A DNA stretch of 64,000 bases, from contig NZ_JBPUSJ010000007.1 of NCBI RefSeq assembly GCF_051851475.1, positions 124,001 to 188,000 on the forward strand. Direction: 5' to 3'. Source of the DNA: Carboxylicivirga taeanensis (GTDB lineage: Bacteria; Bacteroidota; Bacteroidia; Bacteroidales; Marinilabiliaceae). A program made the translations under genes and the position numbers. The notes under the pieces were generated by a model. It was not told where the DNA came from. It was given only the letters and a program-made list of their open reading frames with translations, and did not search any database. Every line of letters begins with the position of its first letter. Positions within the stretch are counted from its first letter, which is position 1. Positions 1 through 10,100 of the stretch are shown one piece after another.

Positions 1-551
1 GGGTAAAAACCATGGGCCATTACGTGATCCAAAAAGCCATAATAGTAGTCCCAGCCATGTTGCTTCATTTCTTCAAAAGAAACAGAGAAGCCCCACTCCA
101 GTTTTCCAACCTGCCCGGTAGTATAACCTGCCTGTTTAAATACTTCGGCCAACGTTATAATTTGCTTCTCCGTATCAGCCGTTTGCTTGTAAAGTGCTGC
201 TGATATTTCATTCGAATGGATTTCACCATCGAAGGCGTTTTTATAAGCGCCTCCACTTGTTATTTTCCATTTATTGGCATGTCCATCATGATAACCTGTT
301 AACAGACTTGCCCTTGCCGGCGCACAGAACATACAACCACGAACATTCTCAAAGCGTAAACCTTCGCTTGCCAAGCGATCAATGTTCGGCGTTTTTACAA
401 TTTTCTGACCTTCATGGGATAACATACCACGCCCCATATCATCGGCATATATAAAAACGACATTGGGCACTTTTTTGGGCATCTTATCTTCAGATCTACA
501 TCCTAACAATAAGGATGAGAGTATCATGCAAGAAATTATTTTTTTAAGCAT
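1..551 (-). CDS. sulfatase (arylsulfatase family), N-terminal part, cut by window edge
   Basis: This is the first 183 or so residues of a type I sulfatase that hydrolyses sulfate esters, probably on a glycan. The reading frame starts at the ATG at 549-551 and stays open to the window edge. The N-terminus is a lipoprotein-type signal (MLKKIISCMILSSLLLGC). It is followed by the metal-binding start of the fold (VVFIYADDMG), the TPNIDRLASEG segment and the CAPAR signature (C-x-P-x-R), whose cysteine is converted to formylglycine, then LLTGYH. It lies downstream of the SusC/SusD and surface-protein genes on the same strand, which suggests a sulfated substrate for the locus. The C-terminal half and exact substrate class cannot be seen. 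Confidence 0.9.
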   Translation of the reverse strand, partial: MLKKIISCMILSSLLLGCRSEDKMPKKVPNVVFIYADDMGRGMLSHEGQKIVKTPNIDRLASEGLRFENVRGCMFCAPARASLLTGYHDGHANKWKITSGGAYKNAFDGEIHSNEISAALYKQTADTEKQIITLAEVFKQAGYTTGQVGKLEWGFSVSFEEMKQHGWDYYYGFLDHVMAHGFY

Positions 552-602
552 AGAAAATACGTCTTTACAATTAATTAATACGCGTTAGTTCTTAATAAAT
601 TT

Positions 603-3600
603 TTATTGCTTGATAAACTTAGAAGTAACTGTCGTTTTGCGATCTGACAATCTGATGAAATACAGTCCGGAAGTTAACTTTCTAATATCAATACTTTGTG
701 GTTCTAAGGAGAATGTCCGTTTATACTTTTCTACTATTTTCCCTGTACTATTTAAAATCTCAATAATAAATTCTTTTCCTGAGACATCAGCAACGGAAAC
801 ATATAACTCATCCATGACAGGATTTGGATATAAACTTATTGCATACGGAGAGTCACTATTGCTTAATTCACCAATATCTGTCGAAATATTGGTTACAACA
901 AAGGTTTGAATATTACTATAGTAAGTTTTTCCGTTAACACCTAATTTAATTCGATATTGATACTTAGCACCTAATAATGAGGTCGTCAAAGTGGTATGAA
1001 TGACAAAGTCTGTGCTCTCTGCATAAGAAGAAGGGTCGAAATCAACCTTTGTACTAAAGTCACCATTACCATATTCAATTGATAGTTCATCCAAAGTGTT
1101 ATTTTCTGGAAAAACCAGCCCTTTCAATTTCCACTGACCACTTCCAAGTTCCTCTACCATCAGACATTCAGCCAGAGGTATATTGTATAACACAGGTGAT
1201 AAACTCTTCTTTTCCCCATAATGAATACCATTTACATCACGAATAAAAGGCCTGTAATAATAGGCCACATTATAATCCAGGTCTGTTAACGTATTTGTAT
1301 AGGTATCGCTGTTCCCAAACACTGCAGGAGACTCCAGAGCAACTACATTTGCATTATCAATATTCAAATCTCCATCAATCGCTGCATAAATAAATCCAAC
1401 TTCTTTAACATTATCCGCTCCGGAATAGCTAGCAGATAAATCTATTTTATTATACGATAAGTTATTATGAGACACATTACTGAAACTTATATTTGACCCC
1501 AGTATTTTGATTTTAAAATCAATAGTTTGTCTTTGTCCTGTTCCTATGTCATTGCATGGTGCCGGAGGAGTATTATCTTCAAGCGCAGCAACACGCATAA
1601 GCAAAGGTTCATTAAGAATTGCTGTAGCAGGAATAGTGAAATTACCAGTAAAGTTATCTACCTTTCCATTAGAGTTAGCCACTTCCTCATCTGCATCATC
1701 AAAATCACCATCATTATTAAAATCAATCCAAACCTTGGTATAAAAATTATATCCAGGGTTATAATTATCCTGACAATAAAGTGATATTTGGTCTTCTGCA
1801 TTAACCTCAAAAACCTTATCAGCCTTAAAATAGTTAGCGCGAGAAGGAGCATCGTAGGTATCTCCATTTACACTTAACTTTTTAATTCCTTTATACCACA
1901 CCAGGTCATATTCATAATTCGGTGCACACATAGGCGATACACTAGACGCTGTTTTGACTGTAATGTATTGGTCTTTTGTTAATACACTAGTTCCATTAGC
2001 ATTAGTAGCGGTCAAAGTAACTTTGTAATATCCTGGTGTTGTCAGTGTCACACTTGGAGAAGATTCATCTGAAATACGAATCACATCACTACCATTCTCC
2101 AGTGTCCATTGTAATCCGTTAGCATTGGATGATTGATCCAAAAGTGTTACAGTTTCACCAACATTGATGACATCAGCACTCCCACCATGAATTGTGAAAT
2201 CAACGACGGGCATACCCACATTGTCATTGAGGGCAGATTGCAGGCTTGAAAACCATACACCCCTTCCATATTTTGATACATATAACCTACTATCATTATT
2301 AGGATAATAGGCTATGCGCATGTCGGTCAAACTTTGCAAAGGTAAGCCTTGATTAAACTCTTGCCATTCTGTTAATGTCTCATCAATATAATAAACCGTA
2401 AGGCTGGTCATCACATATATTCCCTCAGAAGTGTTTTTATCAATCAATATTGCCATAGGATTATTCTCCGGAAAAATCCCTCTCAAATTCCAGGTTTCAC
2501 CCTTATCTTTAGATATATAAACACCAGCATCGGTAGCTAAAGCAATTATATTTTCATTGTATTGATGGGTCGCTATCCTGTAACGCGATGCTTGCGGAGC
2601 ATTTTTCAGATGAATCCACTCAGGTGCATCAGCAGACAAGTTCTCAGTGTAAAACAATCGAAGCCCAACTTCATCGCCTAAGAATGCCAATTCTCCATTA
2701 GCACGAGACTGCTCAAAGGTACCCGCATGTAATTCTGAAATTCCGGCAGACAGAGTGGGTACAGTTGTCCAGTTGTTATATATAGGAGTCCACGCATGCC
2801 CTGTAATATGCGGAACGTTTTCTCCTTTAAAACTATTTACAAGCCACCCATCCTGACCGTAAGGAGAACGCACTAATCGAACATCTTTTGTGCCTTGAGT
2901 CCTATTATTTCTGGTAAAACCATAAAGTCTTTTGTTATCAAAATGATCTGGCTCTATGCTATTGTACACAAAAAAATCATCTGTTCCACCGTCATTAAGT
3001 TTGACAACAAGTCCGCCGGTAATAAACTTTGTGTCATCCTCTGATTTAATTCTCCCCCTGTAAACATCGGCAGAAGCAACATGAGAGGTTCTGCCATTTC
3101 GGGTAAAAATCTGTCCGATATCTTGTCCGCCTGTAATAAACACCCCTTTATTCAATAGACTTACGTCCATCTGACTTCCTTCCGCAATGCATATATCGCC
3201 ATTTTTAGAGACGACTTTACTGCAAATGTAATTTAGCTTTGACATACCTGAAGCTGAAACTGTTGCTTCTGTTGGAAATAAATCATCCTCTTTAATAGCC
3301 CAGATACCTCCATCATTGCACCAAAACACAGTATCTTTTGTAGTATTGGTGGTAACATAACGGTTATCCGCCCAAGTACACTTGCCATAGGAAGGTTTTA
3401 AACCCCATATGATACCTCCGTCTTCACTACCCCAAAACTTCTCTCTCAAAAGCAGCAAACGGCTAGAATTATTGGGACTTATATAAAAATCACTTATCCA
3501 AGTTGCAGTACTGTATGGATTAACACTTCCATAATAATCTTCAGTTTCTGCCTTAAAGCCATCGGCATTATCAGCTTCTTCTAGAGGCACCGGACCATTG

Positions 3601-4784
3601 GGATAAGAATAAGTAGGATGTTTAACCTGCGTAAAATTAAAATAAGATTTGCCGTCATTCGGAGTAGGGTTGTATTCTGATTTCCATAAACCAATAAACC
3701 GGGTTGGCATGTTTCCATCTACAATTCCATATGCATACACTAAAGTAGAACCTATTACTGGCTTATAAATACCTAAATAAAAGCGATCTACCTCCTGCCG
3801 ATGTGTTATTATACTTCTTTCAATAAAAGTATCTCCTTTATCATTAGAAAAGTTAAAAACCGGAGCTATATCAGCATCATCACAAGACACAACAATAAGG
3901 TCCCAATTGTCAGTCAAATCGATATCGGTATATCTGCCTCTTAGCTTTTGAGTCCAGCTTAATCCAGAATTGGTTGTCAAGTATATTCCTGACGCTGTTG
4001 CTGCAATCGCTCGGGCAGCATTGTTCGGATCTGAGTGGACATCAAATATTTTACCCTCTATCCCGGAACTTCTGTCTTCCCAGTTGATTCCGAAATCATG
4101 GGAGTAATATATTTTTTCATCCTCTGCTGTTCCTAGGTATAATATTGACGCATTAGCTGGACAAACCTCTATACAAGAGGTGTTATTAGTCGCAAAATGA
4201 TCCGTTTCAGGAGTCCAGTTCTTACCATAATTAACAGTTTTCCAAAGCCCCCCGTTTCTGGTACAGGCAAACATTATTGCTGGATTGGATGGATGCATTT
4301 CGATGTATTGAACGGCTCCATTACCGGTTGCTGACCAATGTACATCAGGGTCACCGAAAGGACCTATATTCTTCCACTGCCCTAAATTGCCATTATTAGG
4401 GATCTCTTTGGTATAAGAAGTTGGCATCGAACCGGACTTTAACAATGGCTCTTCATTGCCAGGTACCGGATTTCTAAAGGCCAATAAGTTCTTATATTGC
4501 CCACATTCATTAATATAATAACCGTCGCTATCCAAAGCCCCTGTTATCCTTTTTTCCAACTTTTCAAAATGTTCCAATGTCTCTGTGTCCAATTCATGAT
4601 TAGAAGCATAGGCATTAAATGCCAATACTACATCTGAGAACATAACTTTATCTTGCTGTAACATTTCTTCCCAAACAGGATAGTCATATGCATTCTTTTG
4701 TAGAAAAAAGAGTTCTTTTTTGGACGTTACATTACATGAAATTAATAATAGTGAACAGGTTATAAGGAGTAATAATTTTTTCAT
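603..4784 (-). CDS. large surface protein with BNR/sortilin-like repeats, PKD and GEVED domains and T9SS sorting domain
   Basis: A 1393-residue exported protein. The first 17 residues form a lipobox-type signal (LLLISC). Residues about 120-850 contain repeated beta-propeller blades of the BNR/sortilin type (for example GGLWKTVNYGKNWTPE, GIYLTTNSGLSWTQ, GVYISKDKGETWNLRG). A PKD-like domain covers about 860-940, and a GEVED domain (VWIDFNNDGDFDDADEEV) about 985-1090. The last 80 or so residues (YPNPVMDELYV ... GLYFIRLSD ... KFIKQ) are a type A sorting domain of the type IX secretion system. The protein is therefore expected at the cell surface or released. It sits between susD and the sulfatase but has a 481-base gap upstream. 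The substrate is unknown; propeller-type glycan binding or hydrolysis is inference. Confidence 0.88.
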   Translation of the reverse strand: MKKLLLLITCSLLLISCNVTSKKELFFLQKNAYDYPVWEEMLQQDKVMFSDVVLAFNAYASNHELDTETLEHFEKLEKRITGALDSDGYYINECGQYKNLLAFRNPVPGNEEPLLKSGSMPTSYTKEIPNNGNLGQWKNIGPFGDPDVHWSATGNGAVQYIEMHPSNPAIMFACTRNGGLWKTVNYGKNWTPETDHFATNNTSCIEVCPANASILYLGTAEDEKIYYSHDFGINWEDRSSGIEGKIFDVHSDPNNAARAIAATASGIYLTTNSGLSWTQKLRGRYTDIDLTDNWDLIVVSCDDADIAPVFNFSNDKGDTFIERSIITHRQEVDRFYLGIYKPVIGSTLVYAYGIVDGNMPTRFIGLWKSEYNPTPNDGKSYFNFTQVKHPTYSYPNGPVPLEEADNADGFKAETEDYYGSVNPYSTATWISDFYISPNNSSRLLLLREKFWGSEDGGIIWGLKPSYGKCTWADNRYVTTNTTKDTVFWCNDGGIWAIKEDDLFPTEATVSASGMSKLNYICSKVVSKNGDICIAEGSQMDVSLLNKGVFITGGQDIGQIFTRNGRTSHVASADVYRGRIKSEDDTKFITGGLVVKLNDGGTDDFFVYNSIEPDHFDNKRLYGFTRNNRTQGTKDVRLVRSPYGQDGWLVNSFKGENVPHITGHAWTPIYNNWTTVPTLSAGISELHAGTFEQSRANGELAFLGDEVGLRLFYTENLSADAPEWIHLKNAPQASRYRIATHQYNENIIALATDAGVYISKDKGETWNLRGIFPENNPMAILIDKNTSEGIYVMTSLTVYYIDETLTEWQEFNQGLPLQSLTDMRIAYYPNNDSRLYVSKYGRGVWFSSLQSALNDNVGMPVVDFTIHGGSADVINVGETVTLLDQSSNANGLQWTLENGSDVIRISDESSPSVTLTTPGYYKVTLTATNANGTSVLTKDQYITVKTASSVSPMCAPNYEYDLVWYKGIKKLSVNGDTYDAPSRANYFKADKVFEVNAEDQISLYCQDNYNPGYNFYTKVWIDFNNDGDFDDADEEVANSNGKVDNFTGNFTIPATAILNEPLLMRVAALEDNTPPAPCNDIGTGQRQTIDFKIKILGSNISFSNVSHNNLSYNKIDLSASYSGADNVKEVGFIYAAIDGDLNIDNANVVALESPAVFGNSDTYTNTLTDLDYNVAYYYRPFIRDVNGIHYGEKKSLSPVLYNIPLAECLMVEELGSGQWKLKGLVFPENNTLDELSIEYGNGDFSTKVDFDPSSYAESTDFVIHTTLTTSLLGAKYQYRIKLGVNGKTYYSNIQTFVVTNISTDIGELSNSDSPYAISLYPNPVMDELYVSVADVSGKEFIIEILNSTGKIVEKYKRTFSLEPQSIDIRKLTSGLYFIRLSDRKTTVTSKFIKQ

Positions 4785-5265
4785 AGATTTTGTTTGGATT
4801 TTATCATTTTAGATCGAGCCACTATTGCACCTTGATAGTATCTGGTGTATGTCCGGCGCAATTGCTAATTTGGAACATAAGAGTCTAAAACACCTTATAA
4901 ACATAACCTTAAGCCCGTGTATTTTCTCCAGGCAATAATTCAATTGCACCTTTAGTCAACAACCAATGAAGCTTTCCATGTTTTTTGGAACATTAGCGCA
5001 TAGCTTCTATTGAATAACTGGATAAATCTTATCATCGGACAGTTACTTTATATTAGCGTACCAGAAAAACGGCAACATATTAAGATAATCTACATTTTAA
5101 AATGTAACTAACCAGTATTAATTAATGCAGTGCTGAATGTTAACAAGTGCATTCGTTCGATGTATATTCTTGATAAATAAATTTATAAAGAATATACATT
5201 ATAGCGACCTGACCAACTAACAATCAGCACATAGCATTAATTCTCTAAAATATACTTTGATTATT
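4785..5265. other. 481-base gap between susD and the surface-protein gene
   Basis: No convincing reading frame is present. The only structure I see is the near-perfect 40-base palindrome at 5160-5199, described separately. No exact TAnnTTTG promoter box is visible for the gene starting at 4784. Confidence 0.6.
5160..5199. repeat. 40-base near-perfect AT-rich palindrome after susD
   Basis: The arm ATGTATATTCTT (5160-5171) is matched exactly by AAGAATATACAT (5188-5199), and the inner ATAAAT/ATTTAT arms (5173-5178, 5181-5186) continue the symmetry with one mismatch (5172/5187). It begins 67 bases past the susD stop codon on the minus strand. It could be an RNA hairpin that ends or protects the susCD transcript, or a protein-binding palindrome. 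Confidence 0.7.
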
Positions 5266-7164
5266 CTACTCCCAACCAGGATTTTGTTTCAACTCTTCAT
5301 TTAGAATCAATTGAGTCTTAGGTATTGGATTAAGGTTATAATACTCCTTCCATCCTTTCCCCTGACTAACAAAATCACCAACACAGACCACACGACCAAC
5401 ATCATTGGCCGATACAGAAGCTGCTGGATTAACATCTCCACTGGTTACAAAAATAGATGCGCTCCCAAAATAATCTTCTCTTTCTGATTCCGCAACACGC
5501 ACACCCAATGGGCGCTGATTCATGTAATATTCACCTCTGTTCCAGCGTCTGATATCATAAAAACCGAACCCTTCACCTAGTAACTCTACCATTCGCTCTC
5601 TACGTATTTCCCAAGCAATTGGCTCCACAACCGGGTCTCTGTCAGGATCAAAAGAAGCATTTATTTCACCCACATTCATTGGGGCTACATTAGCACGAGT
5701 CCGTAACTTGTTAATAGTCAAATCGGCCACCGCTTGATCAAATTTACCCAACTCGTAAGTAACCTCTGCATAGTTCAGCAGAACCTCTTCAATATGGAAA
5801 ATTGGAAAGTCCGATACAGCAAACCTTGCTCCGGCCTGGATATTCGCCTCATTATATGTATTGTAATACATATAAAAATAGTAGCCTCCATAATTACGCA
5901 TCGGTCCCCACGAATGAGAAGAAGTTTGAATCATAGGCACCCTTGACAAAAACTGTGGCTGCCAAGTGTGTAATGGAAACTGATGATTGGCATCGTTAAT
6001 ACTGTTCATATAATCAATATAGTAACGATCTTTTGGATCCATTCCTTCAGTCCACCATGAGTCTTTGTTTTGATCGGTAACAGGTACAGCATTACCTTTA
6101 TTGGTTTTATATGGAGGAATGCAACGCCAATACAAACGGTGGTCGCGATTTTTAAATTCATCATTAACAGTGGCAGCAACTCCGCTTCCTTCATATAAGG
6201 AACTTGTTCCAATAGGCTTTCCATCCTGGCACAAATAACGACCTACCGTACGAGCATGCAACGACACCTTCTGACTTCCTCCTCTTTCCATACGTGGAAG
6301 TCCTGACATTTCTAAATCTTCCTTACACTCTTTGTACAAAATAATACCCGGAACTTTAGATAAGTCATCTGATGACCAGATATCAACATAGTTGTTGGCG
6401 ATTGAAGGATAAGCTCCGATTAAAAGTTTTGACACACGCTCGCACTCATTTAAATAAACTTCGGCATCGGAGAGCGAATGGTATTTCCGCCAAGTACCTT
6501 CAAATAGAGAGAAACGAGACAAAAGTGCCCTTACAACATTTCTGTTTATCGTATTGGAATTGGGCCCTTCACCGTTTTCCTTTATATTCTCCTCAGCATA
6601 TTTAAGATCGCGTAAAATATTACTTGCTACCTCATTACGAGGGGTTCTTTTCCCATACAGAATCTCCAGGTCATCATCCTCCACCACATCTTCTAACCAG
6701 GGTACATCGCCATAGCGAGCCAATAAGTCATAATAACGATACGAACGAAAGAACAGACCAACTGATCGCCAGTGCTTTTTATCGATTTCACTCATTTGTG
6801 AACCATCAATATTACGTAGCATGAGATTCACTTTACGCATATAATCAAAATTCCAGGCATTATCTGTATTTGTGGTAGAACTAATATTATTCCACTGCCA
6901 ATGGTTATTCTGAACATTAGCACCAGAACTCTTGTACAAGTAGTTAGCCAAAACATCTCCAGAGGCATGCGATTCTGCGTATTGCCGCATTGAGGTATTC
7001 GCAAAAATACCATACATGCCCCACGCGTATGTTTTAAAATTATCGTAAGTAACAAAAGCTGTTTTTTCACTCACCGATGTTTTAGGCGAGTACTCCAGAA
7101 AATCATCGTTACACCCAACCGATGTTACTATTGCTATAAGAAATATATACTTAATGAATTTCAT
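5266..7164 (-). CDS. SusD/RagB family nutrient-binding outer-membrane lipoprotein
   Basis: A 632-residue SusD-type lipoprotein that caps the SusC channel and binds its oligomeric ligand at the cell surface. The lipobox is TSVGC with cysteine 18. The family N-terminus follows (DDFLEYSPKTSVSEKTAF), with a SusD/RagB C-terminal part ending in the typical helical region (NYAEVTYELG, LRTRANVAPM, IAWEIRRERMVELLGEGFGFYDIRRWNRGE). The gene starts 4 bases after the susC stop, so the two are co-transcribed. No ligand can be predicted beyond the sulfatase context. Confidence 0.96.
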   Translation of the reverse strand: MKFIKYIFLIAIVTSVGCNDDFLEYSPKTSVSEKTAFVTYDNFKTYAWGMYGIFANTSMRQYAESHASGDVLANYLYKSSGANVQNNHWQWNNISSTTNTDNAWNFDYMRKVNLMLRNIDGSQMSEIDKKHWRSVGLFFRSYRYYDLLARYGDVPWLEDVVEDDDLEILYGKRTPRNEVASNILRDLKYAEENIKENGEGPNSNTINRNVVRALLSRFSLFEGTWRKYHSLSDAEVYLNECERVSKLLIGAYPSIANNYVDIWSSDDLSKVPGIILYKECKEDLEMSGLPRMERGGSQKVSLHARTVGRYLCQDGKPIGTSSLYEGSGVAATVNDEFKNRDHRLYWRCIPPYKTNKGNAVPVTDQNKDSWWTEGMDPKDRYYIDYMNSINDANHQFPLHTWQPQFLSRVPMIQTSSHSWGPMRNYGGYYFYMYYNTYNEANIQAGARFAVSDFPIFHIEEVLLNYAEVTYELGKFDQAVADLTINKLRTRANVAPMNVGEINASFDPDRDPVVEPIAWEIRRERMVELLGEGFGFYDIRRWNRGEYYMNQRPLGVRVAESEREDYFGSASIFVTSGDVNPAASVSANDVGRVVCVGDFVSQGKGWKEYYNLNPIPKTQLILNEELKQNPGWE

Positions 7165-7168
7165 GGTT

Positions 7169-10100
7169 TTATAAGTTTAAATTTACACCAAACGAGAAAG
7201 TTCTGTATTGCGGATATGTCCATGTCAGGTTCTCCGGATCAATACCCTGCGGAAGGTGGTCGAATGTGAATAAGTTCTCTCCACTAAAGAAAACTTTGGC
7301 ATTTTTTAAATGAATCCTGTTGAGGATGTTTTGAGGAATACTATAGCTAACCGTAATATTTTTAACACGTAGATAAGCAGCGTTACTTAAGAACTTATCA
7401 GACACCCGTTGATTTGATCCTTGCGAACTGCCTGCGTTCTCGTAGATACGCCCGTAATAGGCATTTTCCTTATTTTCCGGTGTCCAGATTTTACCAATCT
7501 GATCGGCATAAACAGTTCCATATTGGTCAGACATAGGAAATATAATATTACCACCAATCCAAGCATCACGCTTACCAACTCCCTGTAAAATAAAGGATAA
7601 CCCTAAGTTCTTCCAGTTCATTGAACCATTTACGCCATACTGGTAACGAGGACGACTATTCCCGATAATTTTTCGGTCGCCGGGATTATCCACTGTATTA
7701 TCTCCTGTATCTATCCTGTTTTCGCTATTTTCGTCATCCATTAAATTTTTATACTTAATATCCCCCTCGTGAGATGTTACCCCGTTTATACTTACCACAT
7801 CACTGTTTAAAGCACCGTTTGCATCAAAGTCATTTTCAGTATAAAAACCGTCAGTAACATAGCCCCATATCTCACCTATTTCTTTTCCTTCGTAATAGGA
7901 GGCTGATAGCAACTTAGTCTCATTTTTGTACCTTGTAATTACCGAACGTGAATCATAGATATTAAATCCAATATCGTATCTTACTGTTCCAATATTATCC
8001 TTCCATTTAAGAGACAACTCCCACCCATTGGTCTTCATATCAGCTGCATTTTGTTTGGGTGCTGCTGCTCCAGCTACAGCTGGCAATTCTTCGGCTGGTC
8101 CAAGCATACCGAGTGTATTTCGGCGATAAATATCAAATGAACCATTCAGTCGGTTATTCAGAATGCCGAAATCGATACCTCCGTTAATAGTACTAACCTC
8201 TTCCCAGGTGTAGTTGGCACGTACCATTGGTAAACCTCCCATGGTTTGCGGAACCAGCCCATTGTAAATCCAGTTACCATTCACAACCGGAAATGTTGGC
8301 AAAAACCCATAGTTGCCAATATTTTGGTTACCTAGTGTTCCATACGAGCCTCTTAACTTTAACATAGAAATAACTTTTTCCATGGGCTCCATAAATGATT
8401 CTCTTGCTATGTTCCAAGCCGCGGATACAGAAGGAAAGAAACCGCCACGATAATCCGTAGGAAATTTAGAAGACAAATCATAGCGACCATTAAATTCTAG
8501 GAAGTACTTCTCTGCATAATTGTAATTAAGTCTGAAAAAGCCACCTCTAAGCGCATATTCATTATAATCATCAGTCGTCTCAGGTGGTGTGAGGCCATTT
8601 GTACCACTCAACGAAGGCAACTCATTATTAATCATATTGAATGCCCTCGATTGTAAGAAACGGTAATCATTATACTCCTGGTTATACCCTAATACACCTG
8701 ATAAATTATGTGACTCACCAAATGTTTTTTCGTAATTAACAAAGGCATTGATGGTTGAATATTTTGTTGTAGCTCTCGATGTTGAAAACGGATTAGTCTT
8801 AGTTGATGGTTTAATGCTTTCGGCCAATCCCTGGTGAACCTCAAAATAATTAGCATAATCCTGGTAATCGGTTAAGCCCATTTGATATGAGTATTCGAAT
8901 ATCGCCTTTAAGCCTTTAAGGGGTTTTAGCTCTGTTCTTGAAAAAATACGTGTATTATCCGTCACTCTTTCTGAGATATCAACTTGTTTAATCACGTTAG
9001 ACGGTGTCATCACTAAGTACTCTTCCCCATCAGTTCCATACGGCAACGTGCCATCCGGGTGATAAGAGGGGAGGTTGGTTTTCCATATTCTTAATTCACT
9101 ACTTCCATCTAAAAATGGATATTTCTTATTCCCTGTATTGTACTTAACATCCAGAGAAGTTGTTAACCAATCTGTTATATCACCGCTCACATATGTTGAG
9201 ACGTTGGTTCTCCTAAACGCATCCTTATTTGTAACCAAAATTCCATCTTCGTCGGAATAGCCCAAAGAAATGCGGTAATCAATTTTTTCGCTTCCTCCAT
9301 GTACAGAAATATTGTGCGTTTGCTTCCACGATGGTTCAAACATATCCCCCATTACATCAGTTTGCTTCAAAAAGTACTTAGTCCCGTTGGCTTCTGTCCA
9401 TCCCAATGGATAGGCTGCCTGATTATTTTGATAATCTTCCAACAGATCGACATAAGTGTCAATATTCTGTCCTGACCAAATGGATGAATATTCACCATCT
9501 TTGAGTGTCCGAATCATATCAGAAGGTGAAGCTAATTCAGGAAGGCTGTTAACACTTGATATCGCAAAGTTATTATTATAACTAATAGAAAGGTTTTCGT
9601 TTCGTTTCCCCTTTTTAGTTGTTATTAAAATAACACCAAAGGATGCTCGAGCCCCATAAATAGCTGCTGATGATGCATCTTTCAAAACTGAAATACTCTC
9701 AATATCATCAGGATTAATCAGGTATAAGTCATTATATACAACATTGTCAACTAAAACAAGAGGTGCTCCACCATTAATAGATTCCAAACCCCGGACATTA
9801 AAATTATTTCCACCTCCTGGTATTGCCGATGAAGAAGTTGTAAATCCGGGTACTGAACCTTGCAAGATAGCACCTAACCCGGTAACAGGACGATCTCCCA
9901 ATACTTCTTCCATTTTTACCGCTGATACAGCACCGGTCAGATTCACTTTCTTTTGAGAACCATAACCCACTACTACCACTTCATCTAAATCAGTAAACTC
10001 CTCAACTAAGGTAATACCAATGTTGGTGCGATTTGCGGCATTTACTTCCTGCGGTACAAAGCCAATGTATGAAAAAGTTAATATCGCATCAGGTGAACTA

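Noticed and set aside
194..454. 86-codon frame on the plus strand at the window start
   Set aside because: It is antisense to the sulfatase, whose catalytic motif is intact.
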